DNA of 53,349 nt. Origin: an uncultured bacterium (lineage in GTDB: Bacteria; Bacillota; Clostridia; Oscillospirales; Oscillospiraceae). Location of the stretch: positions 1-53,349 of the forward strand of contig CANRXB010000016.1 of assembly GCA_947643715.1 (NCBI GenBank), in the 5' to 3' direction. The notes beneath the pieces were generated by a model. The model did not search any database, was not told the origin of the DNA, and worked only from the letters and a program-made list of their open reading frames with translations. The translations under genes and the position numbers were made by a program. Of this stretch, positions 28,560 to 37,185 are shown in pieces; positions within the stretch are counted from its first letter, which is position 1; the number at the start of each line of letters is the position of its first letter.

Positions 28560-29831
28560 TCAGGCGTCCAGCAGACAGGCCACGCCGGGCAGCTCCTTGC
28601 CTTCCATGAACTCCAGGGACGCGCCGCCGCCGGTGGAGATATGGGTCATCTTATCGGCGTAGCCGAGCTGCTGCACCGCAGCCGCGCTGTCGCCGCCGCC
28701 GATGATGGTGATGGCGTCGGTCTTGCTCAGGGCCTCGGCCACCGCCTCGGTGCCCTTGGCGAAAGCGGCGAACTCGAACACGCCCATGGGGCCGTTCCAG
28801 ATGACGGTGCCCGCGCCGGCCACGGCCTGGCAGTACAGCGCCACGGTCTCAGGGCCGATGTCCAGCCCCTGCCAGCCGTCGGGGATCTCGCCGGACTTCA
28901 CCACCTGGCTCTTGGCGTCGGGGGCGAAGGCGTCGGCGACCACGGTGTCCACGGGGAGCAGCAGCTTCACGCCCTTGTCCGCGGCCTTCTTCACCATGTC
29001 GTTGGCGTAGTCCTTCCAGTCCTCTTCCAGCAGGCTGTCGCCCACCTTGCCGCCCTGGGCGGCGGAGAAGGTATAGGCCATGCCGCCGCCGATGATGATG
29101 GTGTCGGCGATCTCCAGCAGGTTGTTGATGACGCCGATCTTGGAGCTCACCTTGGAACCGCCCAGGATGGCCACCAGGGGGCGCTTGGGATCGGCCAGGG
29201 CGCCGCCGATGAAGTCCAGCTCCTTCTGGATCAGGAAGCCGGACACGGCGGGCAGGTAGTCGGCCACGCCGGCGGTGGAGGCATGGGCGCGGTGGACCGC
29301 GCCGAACGCGTCGGACACATAGACCTCGGCCATCGCGGCCATCTTCTTGGCCAGCTCGGGGTCGTTCTTGGTCTCGCCCTTCTCGAAGCGGGTGTTCTGG
29401 AGCAGCAGGATCTGGCCGGGCTCCAGCGCGGCGGCCTTGGCCTGGGCGTCGGGGCCCACCACGTCGTCAGCCAGGATCACCGGCTTGCCCAGCAGCTCGC
29501 TCAAACGGGCGGCCACGGGCTCCATGCGCAGCTCCGCCAGAGACTTCTTCCACTTCTCCTCGGTGATGGAAGCGGGATCCTTCCCCTTCTCCGTCTGCTT
29601 CTTCACATAGGACTCGAAGGTGGCCACGGGCTTGCCCATATGGGAGCAGGCGATGACCGCCGCGCCCTGATCCAGCAGGTACTGGATGGTGGGCAGCGCG
29701 GCGCGGATACGCTTGTCGTCGGTGATGACGCCGCTGCCGTCCTTGGCCATCGGCACGTTGAAGTCGCAGCGCAGCAGCACCTTCTTGCCCTTGACGTCCA
29801 CGTCCTTGACAGTCTTTTTGTTGTAGTTCAT
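28560..29831 (-). CDS. pgk: Phosphoglycerate kinase with an N-domain insertion
   Basis: Generates ATP from 1,3-bisphosphoglycerate. The product has [64 protein letters not shown] and the C-terminal [13 protein letters not shown], so it is intact. At 423 residues it is about 30 longer than usual. The excess sits at about residues 69-98, after SHMGKP (Lys/Glu-rich stretch [21 protein letters not shown]). Similar longer forms occur in related gut Clostridia as far as I recall. It starts 52 nt after trmL, with AAAGGAG before the ATG. Confidence 0.96.
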   Translation of the reverse strand: MNYNKKTVKDVDVKGKKVLLRCDFNVPMAKDGSGVITDDKRIRAALPTIQYLLDQGAAVIACSHMGKPVATFESYVKKQTEKGKDPASITEEKWKKSLAELRMEPVAARLSELLGKPVILADDVVGPDAQAKAAALEPGQILLLQNTRFEKGETKNDPELAKKMAAMAEVYVSDAFGAVHRAHASTAGVADYLPAVSGFLIQKELDFIGGALADPKRPLVAILGGSKVSSKIGVINNLLEIADTIIIGGGMAYTFSAAQGGKVGDSLLEEDWKDYANDMVKKAADKGVKLLLPVDTVVADAFAPDAKSQVVKSGEIPDGWQGLDIGPETVALYCQAVAGAGTVIWNGPMGVFEFAAFAKGTEAVAEALSKTDAITIIGGGDSAAAVQQLGYADKMTHISTGGGASLEFMEGKELPGVACLLDA

Positions 29832-29883
29832 GATAAAAACTCCTTTCGATCCGATATCACGACTTGAAGCGATAGGCTGGGGT

Positions 29884-30369
29884 CTATCTTGACACCATTT
29901 CCCCCGTACCGCTCAACCCGGGAAAGCCCTGCTGCTTGAGGGCCTCATAGGCCAGCACGGCCACCGAGTTGGACAGGTTCAGGCTGCGGGCGTCGGCGCG
30001 CATGGGGATGCGGATGCAACGGTCCCGGTGGGCCGTGCGGAAAGCTTCCGGCAGGCCGGCGGTCTCCTTGCCGAAGAACAGCCAGCAGCCGTCCCGGAAC
30101 CGGGCCTGGGAATAGTCCCGGGGCGCTTTCGTGGTGGCCAGCCACAGCTCGGACACCTGCTCGCGGGCGAACAGATCGTCCAGGCTGGACCAGAGCGTGA
30201 GATCCACCATGGGCCAGTAATCCAGCCCGGCCCGCTTCACCGCTCTCTCACTGATATCGAAGCCCAGGGGCTCCACCAGGTGCAGGCGGCTGCGGGTGGC
30301 GGCGCAGGTGCGGGCGATGTTGCCGCAATTCTGCGGGATCTCCGGTTCGACTAAAACGATATTGACCAT
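29884..30369 (-). CDS. trmL: tRNA (cytidine/uridine-2'-O-)-methyltransferase TrmL
   Basis: SPOUT-class enzyme methylating the ribose at the wobble position of tRNA-Leu species. The 161-residue product has the TrmL start ([24 protein letters not shown]), the middle [29 protein letters not shown] and the knotted SAM site [31 protein letters not shown] lies 5 nt upstream. It has a strong promoter and precedes the glycolytic genes, so its promoter may drive pgk-tpiA-gpmI-eno as well. Confidence 0.94.
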   Translation of the reverse strand: MVNIVLVEPEIPQNCGNIARTCAATRSRLHLVEPLGFDISERAVKRAGLDYWPMVDLTLWSSLDDLFAREQVSELWLATTKAPRDYSQARFRDGCWLFFGKETAGLPEAFRTAHRDRCIRIPMRADARSLNLSNSVAVLAYEALKQQGFPGLSGTGEMVSR

Positions 30370-30401
30370 AATATCTCCAAAACCTTCTCTCGACCATGCA
30401 C

Positions 30402-30430
30402 ATTATAGTCGCTTGACAAAAAAATAGCAA
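30402..30430 (-). promoter_or_regulatory. Sigma-A promoter of trmL and probably the glycolytic run
   Basis: Minus-strand TTGCTA (30430-30425), 17-bp spacer rich in T, perfect TATAAT (30407-30402). Confidence 0.7.
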
Positions 30431-30630
30431 GAGAAAATGTGGCGAAACTGTCAAAAATTTACCCATTTTTGCTGTCACTTTGCCTAGCGCTCCCCCTTTT
30501 CCCAGGCTCTCCCCTGCCAGATGGAGAAATCTGGGTACCCAAAAGGAATTTTTTGTCCCTACGCAACCTCCCGGCTCTCCGGAGGGTATTGCTTACAGGA
30601 CGGACCCGATCCGGGCCCGGACAGAGATGG
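30431..30630. other. 200-bp AT-richer intergenic stretch
   Basis: Non-coding between divergent promoters. It contains the inverted repeat CAAAAAT-N6-ATTTTTG (30452-30471) and two CTGTCA copies (30448-30453 and 30472-30477), which could be a binding site near the trmL promoter. I see no gene or known RNA in the rest. Confidence 0.3.
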
Positions 30631-30659
30631 TTGCCATTTCCTCCCGCATGTGCTAGAAT
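30631..30659 (+). promoter_or_regulatory. Sigma-A promoter of the DUF4358 lipoprotein operon
   Basis: TTGCCA, 17-bp spacer, TAGAAT; start near 30666. The leader to the first lipoprotein gene is about 180 nt and includes a small open frame and a GGCGGC-tgc-GCCGCC hairpin at 30815-30829. Confidence 0.65.
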
Positions 30660-30707
30660 GTCCCAGGCCACCGCATGGGACGCGGACACACAGGGAGGGA
30701 CGAGGGC

Positions 30708-30791
30708 ATGGGCACCACGACCATCGGCATCGATGCACCGGGCACGCTCGTCCGGCGCATCAGCATCCATATCGAGGACCGCCGAGGATAG
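30708..30791 (+). CDS. Possible 27-residue leader peptide
   Basis: Short open frame (MGTTTIGIDAPGTLVRRISI...) located about 40 nt after a sigma-A promoter, with GGGAGGG 9 nt before its ATG, in the leader of the lipoprotein operon. No homology known to me. It could be a regulatory leader peptide, a small gene, or chance. Confidence 0.35.
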   Translation: MGTTTIGIDAPGTLVRRISIHIEDRRG

Positions 30792-30848
30792 CCCTGTCCT
30801 CCAGGCGGCATCACGGCGGCTGCGCCGCCCAGAGGAGGAAGTCCCACC

Positions 30849-31349
30849 ATGAAAAAGATCGTCTGCATCGCCCTTGCCGCTATCCTTTGCCTGTCTGTAT
30901 TGTCCGCCTGCCAAAGCGGACAGGCACAGGAGCCGGTGGACCTGTCCGCTTTCGCCCAGACTCTGCTGGAAGCCCACGAGTGGGGCCCCTTCCTACAGGA
31001 GAGCGATCCGGAGAACGAGACCGACAAGATGTTCCTGGACCAGGGCCTGCCCGGCCTGTTAGACCTGGACCTGGAACAGCGGGTGCTCTACATGTGCAAC
31101 ATCACCATGAACAATGGGGAATTCTACCTGGTCCAAGCCAAAAACGCCGAGGACGCCGCCAAGGTGGAAGAGATCTTCCAGCCCCGGGTAGACTACATGG
31201 TGGAGGGCGGGGCCTTCTACCCCGGCCCCACCGAGCTTTGGACCAACTCTTCCCAGGTAGTGGCCCATGGCGACTATGTCATGATGGTGTGTCATGAGGA
31301 GTGCGACGCCATCGTCAGCCAGTTCGATGCCCTGTTCGACCAAGCGTAA
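30849..31349 (+). CDS. DUF4358-type lipoprotein, copy 1
   Basis: Surface lipoprotein of 166 residues with a signal peptide and lipobox LSAC at Cys21. The mature domain (VDLSAFAQTLLEAHEWGPFLQ...NNGEFYLVQAKNAEDAAKVEEIFQPRVDYM..GDYVMMVCHEECDAIVSQFDALF) follows the DUF4358 pattern: a VDL-AFA helix, a central strand with E-Y-LVQAK, and a final Y-M-V-CHE. The family function is unknown. It is followed 40 nt later by a close paralogue and then by an MBOAT acyltransferase pair, a context in which DUF4358 genes recur. GGAGG lies upstream of the ATG. Confidence 0.8.
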   Translation: MKKIVCIALAAILCLSVLSACQSGQAQEPVDLSAFAQTLLEAHEWGPFLQESDPENETDKMFLDQGLPGLLDLDLEQRVLYMCNITMNNGEFYLVQAKNAEDAAKVEEIFQPRVDYMVEGGAFYPGPTELWTNSSQVVAHGDYVMMVCHEECDAIVSQFDALFDQA

Positions 31350-31389
31350 GCTCATGATCCAATCGACAAAACAAAAGGAGAGATCCAAG

Positions 31390-31881
31390 ATGAAAAAGAT
31401 CGTTGCTCTATGCGCCGCCGCGGTGCTCTGCCTGTCCCTGCTGTCCGCCTGCGCGAGCAAGCAGGAGAAGCAGGTGGACCTGGCCGCCTTCGCCCAGACC
31501 CTCCAGGATGACCACGAGTTCTCCGGCTTCGTGGAGAGAGTAGACCTCACGGACGAGGAATTCGGGGCCGTCATGCTGGAGAATTCCTACCCCGGCCTCA
31601 AGGACATGGACTTGGCCCAGGTGGAGGTATACCTCAGCATGGTGTCCTTCAACACCGGCGAGTTCGCTCTGGTCCAGGCCAAGAGCGCTGAGGATGCCGC
31701 CAAGGTGAAGGAGATCTTCGAGGGCCGCATCACTTCCATGACCGAGGAGGGCATGAACTACCCTGATACCGTGGAGCAGTGGACCAAATCCGCCAAGGTG
31801 GCGGACAACGGCAGCTATGTCATGCTGGTGTGCCATCCGGACGTGGACGCCATCGTCGACGAGTTCAACGCCCTGTTCTGA
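31390..31881 (+). CDS. DUF4358-type lipoprotein, copy 2
   Basis: Paralogue of the preceding gene: 163 residues, lipobox LSAC at Cys21, and matching blocks VDLAAFAQTLQDDHEFSGFV, NTGEFALVQAKSAEDAAKVKEIFEGR and GSYVMLVCHPDVDAIVDEFNALF. AAAGGAG lies 9 nt before the ATG at 31390. It differs mainly in the middle (EFGAVMLENSYPGLKDMDLAQVEVYLSMV). A tandem duplication with divergence is the simplest history. It probably works at the outer membrane face with the acylation machinery downstream, but this rests on context only. Confidence 0.8.
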   Translation: MKKIVALCAAAVLCLSLLSACASKQEKQVDLAAFAQTLQDDHEFSGFVERVDLTDEEFGAVMLENSYPGLKDMDLAQVEVYLSMVSFNTGEFALVQAKSAEDAAKVKEIFEGRITSMTEEGMNYPDTVEQWTKSAKVADNGSYVMLVCHPDVDAIVDEFNALF

Positions 31882-31884
31882 TGC

Positions 31885-31918
31885 GAGGAGGGAGCGGCGC
31901 CGGCCGCTCCCTTTCCTC
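31885..31918 (+). terminator. Partial terminator between lipoprotein genes and MBOAT gene
   Basis: GAGGA-GGGAGCGGC / GCCGCTCCC-TTTCCTC hairpin with a 4-nt loop and a short T-rich tail. No promoter fits between it and the next gene, so it probably lowers rather than stops transcription. Confidence 0.55.
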
Positions 31919-31945
31919 TAAGATCTTTTCGGTGAGGTGACGGCC

Positions 31946-33346
31946 GTGATCTTTTCCAGTCCGTATTTTTTGTTCCTATATCTCCCTATCGTATTACTGC
32001 TCTACTACGTTTCTCCCCTGAGATGGCGCAATCTGGTGCTGCTGGCCGTCAACCTGGTGTTCTACGGCTGGGGCGAACCGGTGTATATCCTCATCATGTT
32101 CGCCTCCATCGCCATCGACTACACCCATGGCATCCTGGTCACTCGGTGCAAGGCCCGCGGCAACAACGCGGGCGCCCGGGCGGCAGTGGCCTCGTCGGTG
32201 ATATTCAACCTGGGACTGCTGGGCGTGTTCAAGTACAGCGACTTCCTCATCGGCAGCGTCAACGCCCTGCTGGGGACCAGCATCCCTCTCACCGGCCTCG
32301 AGCTGCCCATCGGCATCTCCTTCTACACCTTCCAGACCATGAGCTACACCATCGACGTATACCGGGGCGACGCCCGGTGCCAGAAGGACATCATCACGTT
32401 CGGCACCTTCGTCACCCTGTTCCCCCAGCTCATCGCCGGCCCGATCATCAAGTATAAGGACCTGGACGACCAGTTGGAGCAGCGCGATCATCACGTCGAG
32501 AAGTTCGCCTCCGGCGTACAGCGCTTCGTCATCGGCGCGGCCAAGAAGGTGCTGCTGGCCAACGCGCTGGGCCCCTTGTGGGACGTGTACCTGGCCACCC
32601 CGCCGGGACAGCTCACCACCTTGGGCGCATGGCTGGGCATCGTCGCTTTCTCCCTCCAGCTCTATTTCGACTTCTCCGGTTACTCCGACATGGCCATCGG
32701 CCTGGGCCGGATGCTGGGCTTCGAGTTCCTGGAGAACTTCGATCATCCCTATCTGTCCAAGTCCGCCAGCGAGTTCTGGCGGAGGTGGCATATCTCCCTG
32801 GGGAGCTGGTTCCGGGAGTACCTCTACTTCCCCCTGGGCGGCAGCCGGGTGGGGAAAGGCCGGATGATCTTCAACCTGCTGGTGGTCTGGGCGGCCACCG
32901 GCATCTGGCACGGCGCGAGCTGGAACTTCCTGATCTGGGGCCTCTACTACTTCTTCTGGATCACGCTGGAGAAGCTGTGGCTGGGCGCATGGCTGGAGCG
33001 GGCCCCCGGCTGGCTGGGCCACCTCTACGGCATCGCGGTCGCGGCCGTGGGTTGGGCCATCTTCGCCGTGGAGGACTTCCCCACGATGGGGAACTACCTC
33101 GCGGCCATGTTCGGCCTCGGCGCGGGGCTCCTGGACAGCACGTTCCTCTACTACCTGCGCAACTATCTGATCGTCCTCGTCATCGCGTGTATAGCGGCCA
33201 CCCCCTTTGGGGCGAACGTCTGGCGGAAACTGCCGGAGCGGGCGCGCCAGGTGGCCTTCCCCGTGCTGATGTGCGCGGGGCTGGTGCTCACCACCGCCTA
33301 TCTGGTGGACGGCACCTACAACCCCTTCCTCTACTTCCGTTTCTGA
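31946..33346 (+). CDS. MBOAT family membrane O-acyltransferase
   Basis: Polytopic membrane enzyme of 466 residues, related to DltB/AlgI, that moves acyl groups across the membrane for O-acylation of a surface polymer. It starts IFSSPYFLFLYLPIVLLLYY and has the diagnostic FWRRWHISLGSWFREYLYFPLGGSR and the catalytic His region GIWHGASWNFLIWGLYYFFW. I chose the GTG at 31946 (GAGGTG upstream), giving the common M-(I/V)FSS start. Paired with a DHHW/AlgX-like gene 48 nt downstream. The polymer acylated is not known. Confidence 0.92.
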   Translation: MIFSSPYFLFLYLPIVLLLYYVSPLRWRNLVLLAVNLVFYGWGEPVYILIMFASIAIDYTHGILVTRCKARGNNAGARAAVASSVIFNLGLLGVFKYSDFLIGSVNALLGTSIPLTGLELPIGISFYTFQTMSYTIDVYRGDARCQKDIITFGTFVTLFPQLIAGPIIKYKDLDDQLEQRDHHVEKFASGVQRFVIGAAKKVLLANALGPLWDVYLATPPGQLTTLGAWLGIVAFSLQLYFDFSGYSDMAIGLGRMLGFEFLENFDHPYLSKSASEFWRRWHISLGSWFREYLYFPLGGSRVGKGRMIFNLLVVWAATGIWHGASWNFLIWGLYYFFWITLEKLWLGAWLERAPGWLGHLYGIAVAAVGWAIFAVEDFPTMGNYLAAMFGLGAGLLDSTFLYYLRNYLIVLVIACIAATPFGANVWRKLPERARQVAFPVLMCAGLVLTTAYLVDGTYNPFLYFRF

Positions 33347-33394
33347 TCCTCCGGGACCGGCGGGAGCCATGCTTTTTGAAAGGATCGGAGGTCC

Positions 33395-34525
33395 ATGAGC
33401 AAGAAATACTCTGTATTCATCACCGCATCGTTCTGTCTGTTCATCTTCGGCTTCGGCGCCGCCTTGATCCTCTCCCCCAGCCGGGACTTCTCCGAGCAGG
33501 AGAACCGCTACCTGGCCCAGTTCAAGGCCCCCACGCTGGACACCCTGCGTTCCGGGAAGTTCATGGAGGACTTCGAGGACTATGTGGTGGACCAGTTCCC
33601 CCTGCGGGACGGGTGGATCCAGCTCAAGGCTCTGTCTGAGCGCGCGCTGGGCAAGAAGGAGAACAACAAGGTCTATTTCGGCACCGACGGACAGACCCTG
33701 TTCGCCCATTTCAACGCCGCCTCCCGCGACGATCTGGCCCAACGGGTGGGGTATGTGGACAAACTGGCGGGCAATGTGGACGTGCCGGTGTACCTCGCCC
33801 TCATCCCCGACAAGAGCTACGTGTGGTCCGGGCTGCTGCCCGCCGGGGCCCCCAACGTGGACGACGGCTCCACCATCGCCCAGGTGAAGGAGCTGTGCGG
33901 GGACGGCGTTCGGTCCATCGATCTGTCCGATGCCCTGTCCGGCGACGATGTGTTCTACCGCACGGACCATCATTGGACCACCATGGGAGCCTATCAGGGC
34001 TATCTGGCCCTGGCCCGCGCCATGGGCGTCCTGGAGGGCTCCGGCGACGCCCCCTCCTACGAGCTGCGTTCCGACGCTTTCTACGGCACCACATGGTCCT
34101 CCGCAGGGGCGGGCTGGGTGCCGCCGGACAGCATCTACGCCTCGATCCCGGAGGGCGGCACGAAAGGGCGCGTCACCGTCACCGGGTATCCCAAGGGGCT
34201 GCCGGTGGAGAGCACCATGTACCACGAGGAAAAGCTGTCGGCGAAGGACAAATACGCCTATTTCCTGGGGGGGAACCAGCCCTTGTGCGTCATCAAGGAC
34301 CCGGACGCGGCGGGCGGCAAGCTGCTGGTGATCCGGGACTCCTACTCCGATTGCCTGGCCCCCTTCCTGGCCGAGTCGTTCCAGGAGGTCCACCTATTCG
34401 ACCCCCGGTACAGCAACATGTCCCTGAAAGGATATGTGTCGGACAACGACATCGATCAGGTGCTCGTACTGTACTCGGTGAGCAATTTCACTACGGACCG
34501 GAACCTGTTCAAGCTCGGACAATGA
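33395..34525 (+). CDS. DHHW family (AlgX/AlgJ-like) extracytoplasmic protein
   Basis: Partner of the MBOAT acyltransferase: 376 residues, a signal-anchor helix at about 7-27 (FITASFCLFIFGFGAALI), then an SGNH-hydrolase-like domain. It carries the family-naming DVFYRTDHHWTTMGAYQGY block near residue 190 and a later VIRDSYSDCLAPFLAESF block holding the nucleophile-type serine. By analogy with AlgJ/AlgX it would transfer acetyl groups outside the membrane. GGAGG lies 5 nt before the ATG. The gene ends at a hairpin shared with the convergent liv cluster. Confidence 0.9.
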   Translation: MSKKYSVFITASFCLFIFGFGAALILSPSRDFSEQENRYLAQFKAPTLDTLRSGKFMEDFEDYVVDQFPLRDGWIQLKALSERALGKKENNKVYFGTDGQTLFAHFNAASRDDLAQRVGYVDKLAGNVDVPVYLALIPDKSYVWSGLLPAGAPNVDDGSTIAQVKELCGDGVRSIDLSDALSGDDVFYRTDHHWTTMGAYQGYLALARAMGVLEGSGDAPSYELRSDAFYGTTWSSAGAGWVPPDSIYASIPEGGTKGRVTVTGYPKGLPVESTMYHEEKLSAKDKYAYFLGGNQPLCVIKDPDAAGGKLLVIRDSYSDCLAPFLAESFQEVHLFDPRYSNMSLKGYVSDNDIDQVLVLYSVSNFTTDRNLFKLGQ

Positions 34526-34529
34526 AAAA

Positions 34530-34566
34530 GACAGCGCCCCGCAGCATCACGCTACGGGGCGCCGTC
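34530..34566. terminator. Bidirectional terminator between DHHW gene and livF
   Basis: AGCGCCCCGCAGC / GCTACGGGGCGCC stem (imperfect) with a 5-nt loop. AAAAA on its left gives a U-tract for the minus strand; TCTCTTTC follows on the plus strand. Confidence 0.75.
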
Positions 34567-34570
34567 TCTT

Positions 34571-35272
34571 TCAGCCGCCCAGATAGGCTTTCTTGACGGC
34601 CTCATCATGCAAAAGCTCATCGCCGGTCCCGGTGGCCACGATCTTGCCGGTCTCCAGCACATAGCCCCGGTCGGCCACGGACAGGGCCATCCGGGCGTTC
34701 TGCTCCACCAGGAGGATGGTGGTGCCCGCCTGATGCAGCTTCCGGATGATATCGAAGATCTGCTCCACCAGGATGGGGGCCAGCCCCATGGAGGGCTCGT
34801 CCAGCATGAGCAGCTTGGGGTCGGACATCAGCCCACGGCCCATGGCCAGCATCTGCTGTTCGCCGCCGGACAGGGTGCCCGCCACCTGCTTCCTGCGCTC
34901 CTTCAGGCGAGGGAACTGCTCGTACACACGCTCCAGGCCGGGCTCGATATCGGCCCGGGCCCGGGTGTACGCCCCCATCTCCAGGTTCTCCTCCACCGTC
35001 ATCTGCTGGAAGATGCGCCGCCCCTCGGGGACGTGGGCCATGCCCAGCTCCACGATCTTGTGAGCGGGCACGTTCCCCAGCGTCTTGTCCAGGAACTGGA
35101 TGGAGCCGGTGCGGGAGTGGAGAAGGCCGCACACAGTGTTCAGGATGGTGGACTTGCCTGCGCCGTTGGCTCCGATGAGGGTGACGACTTCGCCGTCGTC
35201 CACCCGGAAGGACACGCCCTTGATGGCGTGGATCGCGCCATAATATACGTTGATGTCATCGACTGTCAGCAT
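34571..35272 (-). CDS. livF: Branched-chain amino acid ABC transporter ATP-binding protein LivF
   Basis: One of two ATPases energising leucine/isoleucine/valine uptake. The 233-residue product has Walker A GANGAGKSTILN, Q-loop region, signature LSGGEQQMLAMGRGLM and Walker B LLMLDEPSMGLAP, with LivF-type VNVYYG-like start (DINVYYGAIHAIKGVSF). GAGGAGGGGG precedes the ATG; livG ends 12 nt before. It is the last gene of livK-livH-livM-livG-livF. Substrate assignment rests on family and operon order. Confidence 0.93.
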   Translation of the reverse strand: MLTVDDINVYYGAIHAIKGVSFRVDDGEVVTLIGANGAGKSTILNTVCGLLHSRTGSIQFLDKTLGNVPAHKIVELGMAHVPEGRRIFQQMTVEENLEMGAYTRARADIEPGLERVYEQFPRLKERRKQVAGTLSGGEQQMLAMGRGLMSDPKLLMLDEPSMGLAPILVEQIFDIIRKLHQAGTTILLVEQNARMALSVADRGYVLETGKIVATGTGDELLHDEAVKKAYLGG

Positions 35273-35284
35273 GTATCCCCCTCC

Positions 35285-36133
35285 TCACTGCTGCTTGCCC
35301 AGGTACGCCTCGATCACCGTGGGGTCGGACTGGATCTGTTCGGCGGTCCCCTTGGCGATGATCTGACCGAAATTGAGCACACAGATGCCCTCGCAGATGC
35401 CCATGACCAGGCTCATGTCGTGCTCGATGAGCATGATCGCGATCTTGAAGGTGTCCCGGATCTTCACGATGTTCTCCATCAGCTCCGCCGTCTCGGAGGG
35501 GTTCATGCCCGCCGCCGGCTCGTCCAGCAGCAGCAGGGACGGGCCGGTGGCCAGGGCCCGGACGATCTCCAGCCGCCGCTGAGCGCCGTAGGGCAGGCTG
35601 CCCGCCTGGTGGTCCGCCATGTCCTGCATGTCGAAGATGGACAACAGCTCCAGCGCCCGCTCGTGGGCCGCTTTCTCCTGCCGCCAGTACTTGGGCAGGC
35701 GCAGGATGCCCGATAACATGGAATACTTCTCCTGATTGTGCAGGCCGATCTTCACGTTGTCCTCCACGCTCAGGTTGGAGAACAGCCGGATGTTCTGGAA
35801 GGTACGTGCGATGCCCATGCGGTTGATCTGGGCGGGGGTCTTGCCGTGGGTATCCAGTCCGTCCAGCAGGATGGTGCCCCGGGTGGGCTGGTACACCTTG
35901 GTGAGCAGGTTGAACACCGTGGTCTTGCCCGCGCCGTTGGGGCCGATGAGCCCGGCGATCTCTGTGCGGCCCACGGTGATGTTGAACTCGTTCACGGCGG
36001 TGAGACCGCCGAAATCGATGCCGAGATGGCTGCACTCCAGGATGGGAGAGGTGCCCAGGTCACGCTCCGGGATGATCGAGTGGCTGGGCACAGGGACCAT
36101 CTTGCCCTTTGGGAACTGTTTCTTCTCAGCCAT
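35285..36133 (-). CDS. livG: Branched-chain amino acid ABC transporter ATP-binding protein LivG
   Basis: Second ATPase subunit, 282 residues. It has Walker A GPNGAGKTTVFNLLT, signature SLPYGAQRRLEIVRALA (LivG-typical YG in place of SGG), Walker B LLLLDEPAAGMNP and H-loop LIEHDMSLV. It carries a roughly 28-residue basic, proline-containing N-terminal extension (MAEKKQFPKGKMVPVPSHS) before the usual ILECSHLGIDFGGL. The start overlaps the end of livM by 8 nt, indicating coupling. Confidence 0.93.
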   Translation of the reverse strand: MAEKKQFPKGKMVPVPSHSIIPERDLGTSPILECSHLGIDFGGLTAVNEFNITVGRTEIAGLIGPNGAGKTTVFNLLTKVYQPTRGTILLDGLDTHGKTPAQINRMGIARTFQNIRLFSNLSVEDNVKIGLHNQEKYSMLSGILRLPKYWRQEKAAHERALELLSIFDMQDMADHQAGSLPYGAQRRLEIVRALATGPSLLLLDEPAAGMNPSETAELMENIVKIRDTFKIAIMLIEHDMSLVMGICEGICVLNFGQIIAKGTAEQIQSDPTVIEAYLGKQQ

Positions 36134-37178
36134 TGCTCACGGCCCCCTTTCGCTTGGGGATGATACGGCCCAACATGCTCTTGAGCTGGTCATTGTTGGT
36201 GGCCAGCATCACCAGGATGAGCACGATGGCGTAGATCAGCATACGGTACTCGGCGATGTCGAACTTGCGCAGCAGCTCAGGCAGGACATAGAGCAGAGCG
36301 GCGGCGATGATGGACCCCCGGATGGAACCCAGCCCGCCCAGCACCACGAACACCAACACCAGGATCGAGGTGTTGAAATCGAACTTGGAGGCCACAGTGG
36401 AGGAGTAGTTCAGCCCGAACAGCGCCCCGGCGGCCCCGGCCAGCGCCGCGGAGGTGACGAAGGCCATGAGCTTGTATTTGGTGACGTTGATGCCTACGCT
36501 CTCCGCGGCGATGCGGTTGTCCCGAAGGGCCATGATGGCTCTTCCGGAACGGCTGTTCACCAGGTTCTGCACCACCAGGAGCGTGATGAGTATCAGGATC
36601 GCGCCGGCGGTGAAGGAGGCCAGCTTGGCCACGCCCACCGCGCCCATGGGCCCTTTGATGATGGCGGTGCCTCCGGGGGCCAGCACGAAGCGGTCCGAGC
36701 TGGCGGCCACATGGATGCCGGTCTCGTCCACCCCTACGTAGAGCACCATGATGATGTTCTTGATGATCTGCCCGAAGGCCAGGGTGACGATGGCCAGATA
36801 GTCTCCCTGGAGCCGCAGCACGGGCACGCCCACGATGACGCCGCCCAGCGCGCCTGCCAGCGCGCCCACTACCATGGACACGGCCAGACGGACCGGGGCC
36901 ATGGGGATGAGGTCTTGCAGCAGGATGGAGGCCACGATGCCGGAAAAGGCCCCCAGGCTCATGAAACCGCCGTGGCCTAGGCTGAGCTCGCCCAGGATGC
37001 CCACCGTCAGGTTCAGGGACACCGCCATGACGATGTAGCAGCAGGCGGGCACCAGCAGGCTCTGGAGGGAGTTGGACAGGACGCCCTTCCCGATCAGGAT
37101 CTGGAGGACGATGAACGCGGCGATGATGATGCCATAGTTGACGAACCCGTTGAGGGAGTTCTTGTTGATCTTTTTCAT
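36126..37178 (-). CDS. livM: Branched-chain amino acid ABC transporter permease LivM
   Basis: Inner-membrane permease of 350 residues with about nine hydrophobic segments. The family block VSLNLTVGILGELSLGHGGFMSLGAFSG is near residue 55 and the EAA-type cytosolic loop (ALRDNRIAAESVGINVTKYKLMAFVTSAALAGAAGALFG) near residue 220. GTGAGG lies upstream; livH ends 7 nt before its start. The C-terminus (RIIPKRKGAVSNG) overlaps livG. Confidence 0.93.
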   Translation of the reverse strand: MKKINKNSLNGFVNYGIIIAAFIVLQILIGKGVLSNSLQSLLVPACCYIVMAVSLNLTVGILGELSLGHGGFMSLGAFSGIVASILLQDLIPMAPVRLAVSMVVGALAGALGGVIVGVPVLRLQGDYLAIVTLAFGQIIKNIIMVLYVGVDETGIHVAASSDRFVLAPGGTAIIKGPMGAVGVAKLASFTAGAILILITLLVVQNLVNSRSGRAIMALRDNRIAAESVGINVTKYKLMAFVTSAALAGAAGALFGLNYSSTVASKFDFNTSILVLVFVVLGGLGSIRGSIIAAALLYVLPELLRKFDIAEYRMLIYAIVLILVMLATNNDQLKSMLGRIIPKRKGAVSNG

Positions 37179-37185
37179 GGCCGCC

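Noticed and set aside
30815-30829. GGCGGC-tgc-GCCGCC as an intrinsic terminator before the lipoprotein genes
   Set aside because: Only six base pairs with no T-run; it lies directly before the ribosome site of an apparently well-expressed gene.
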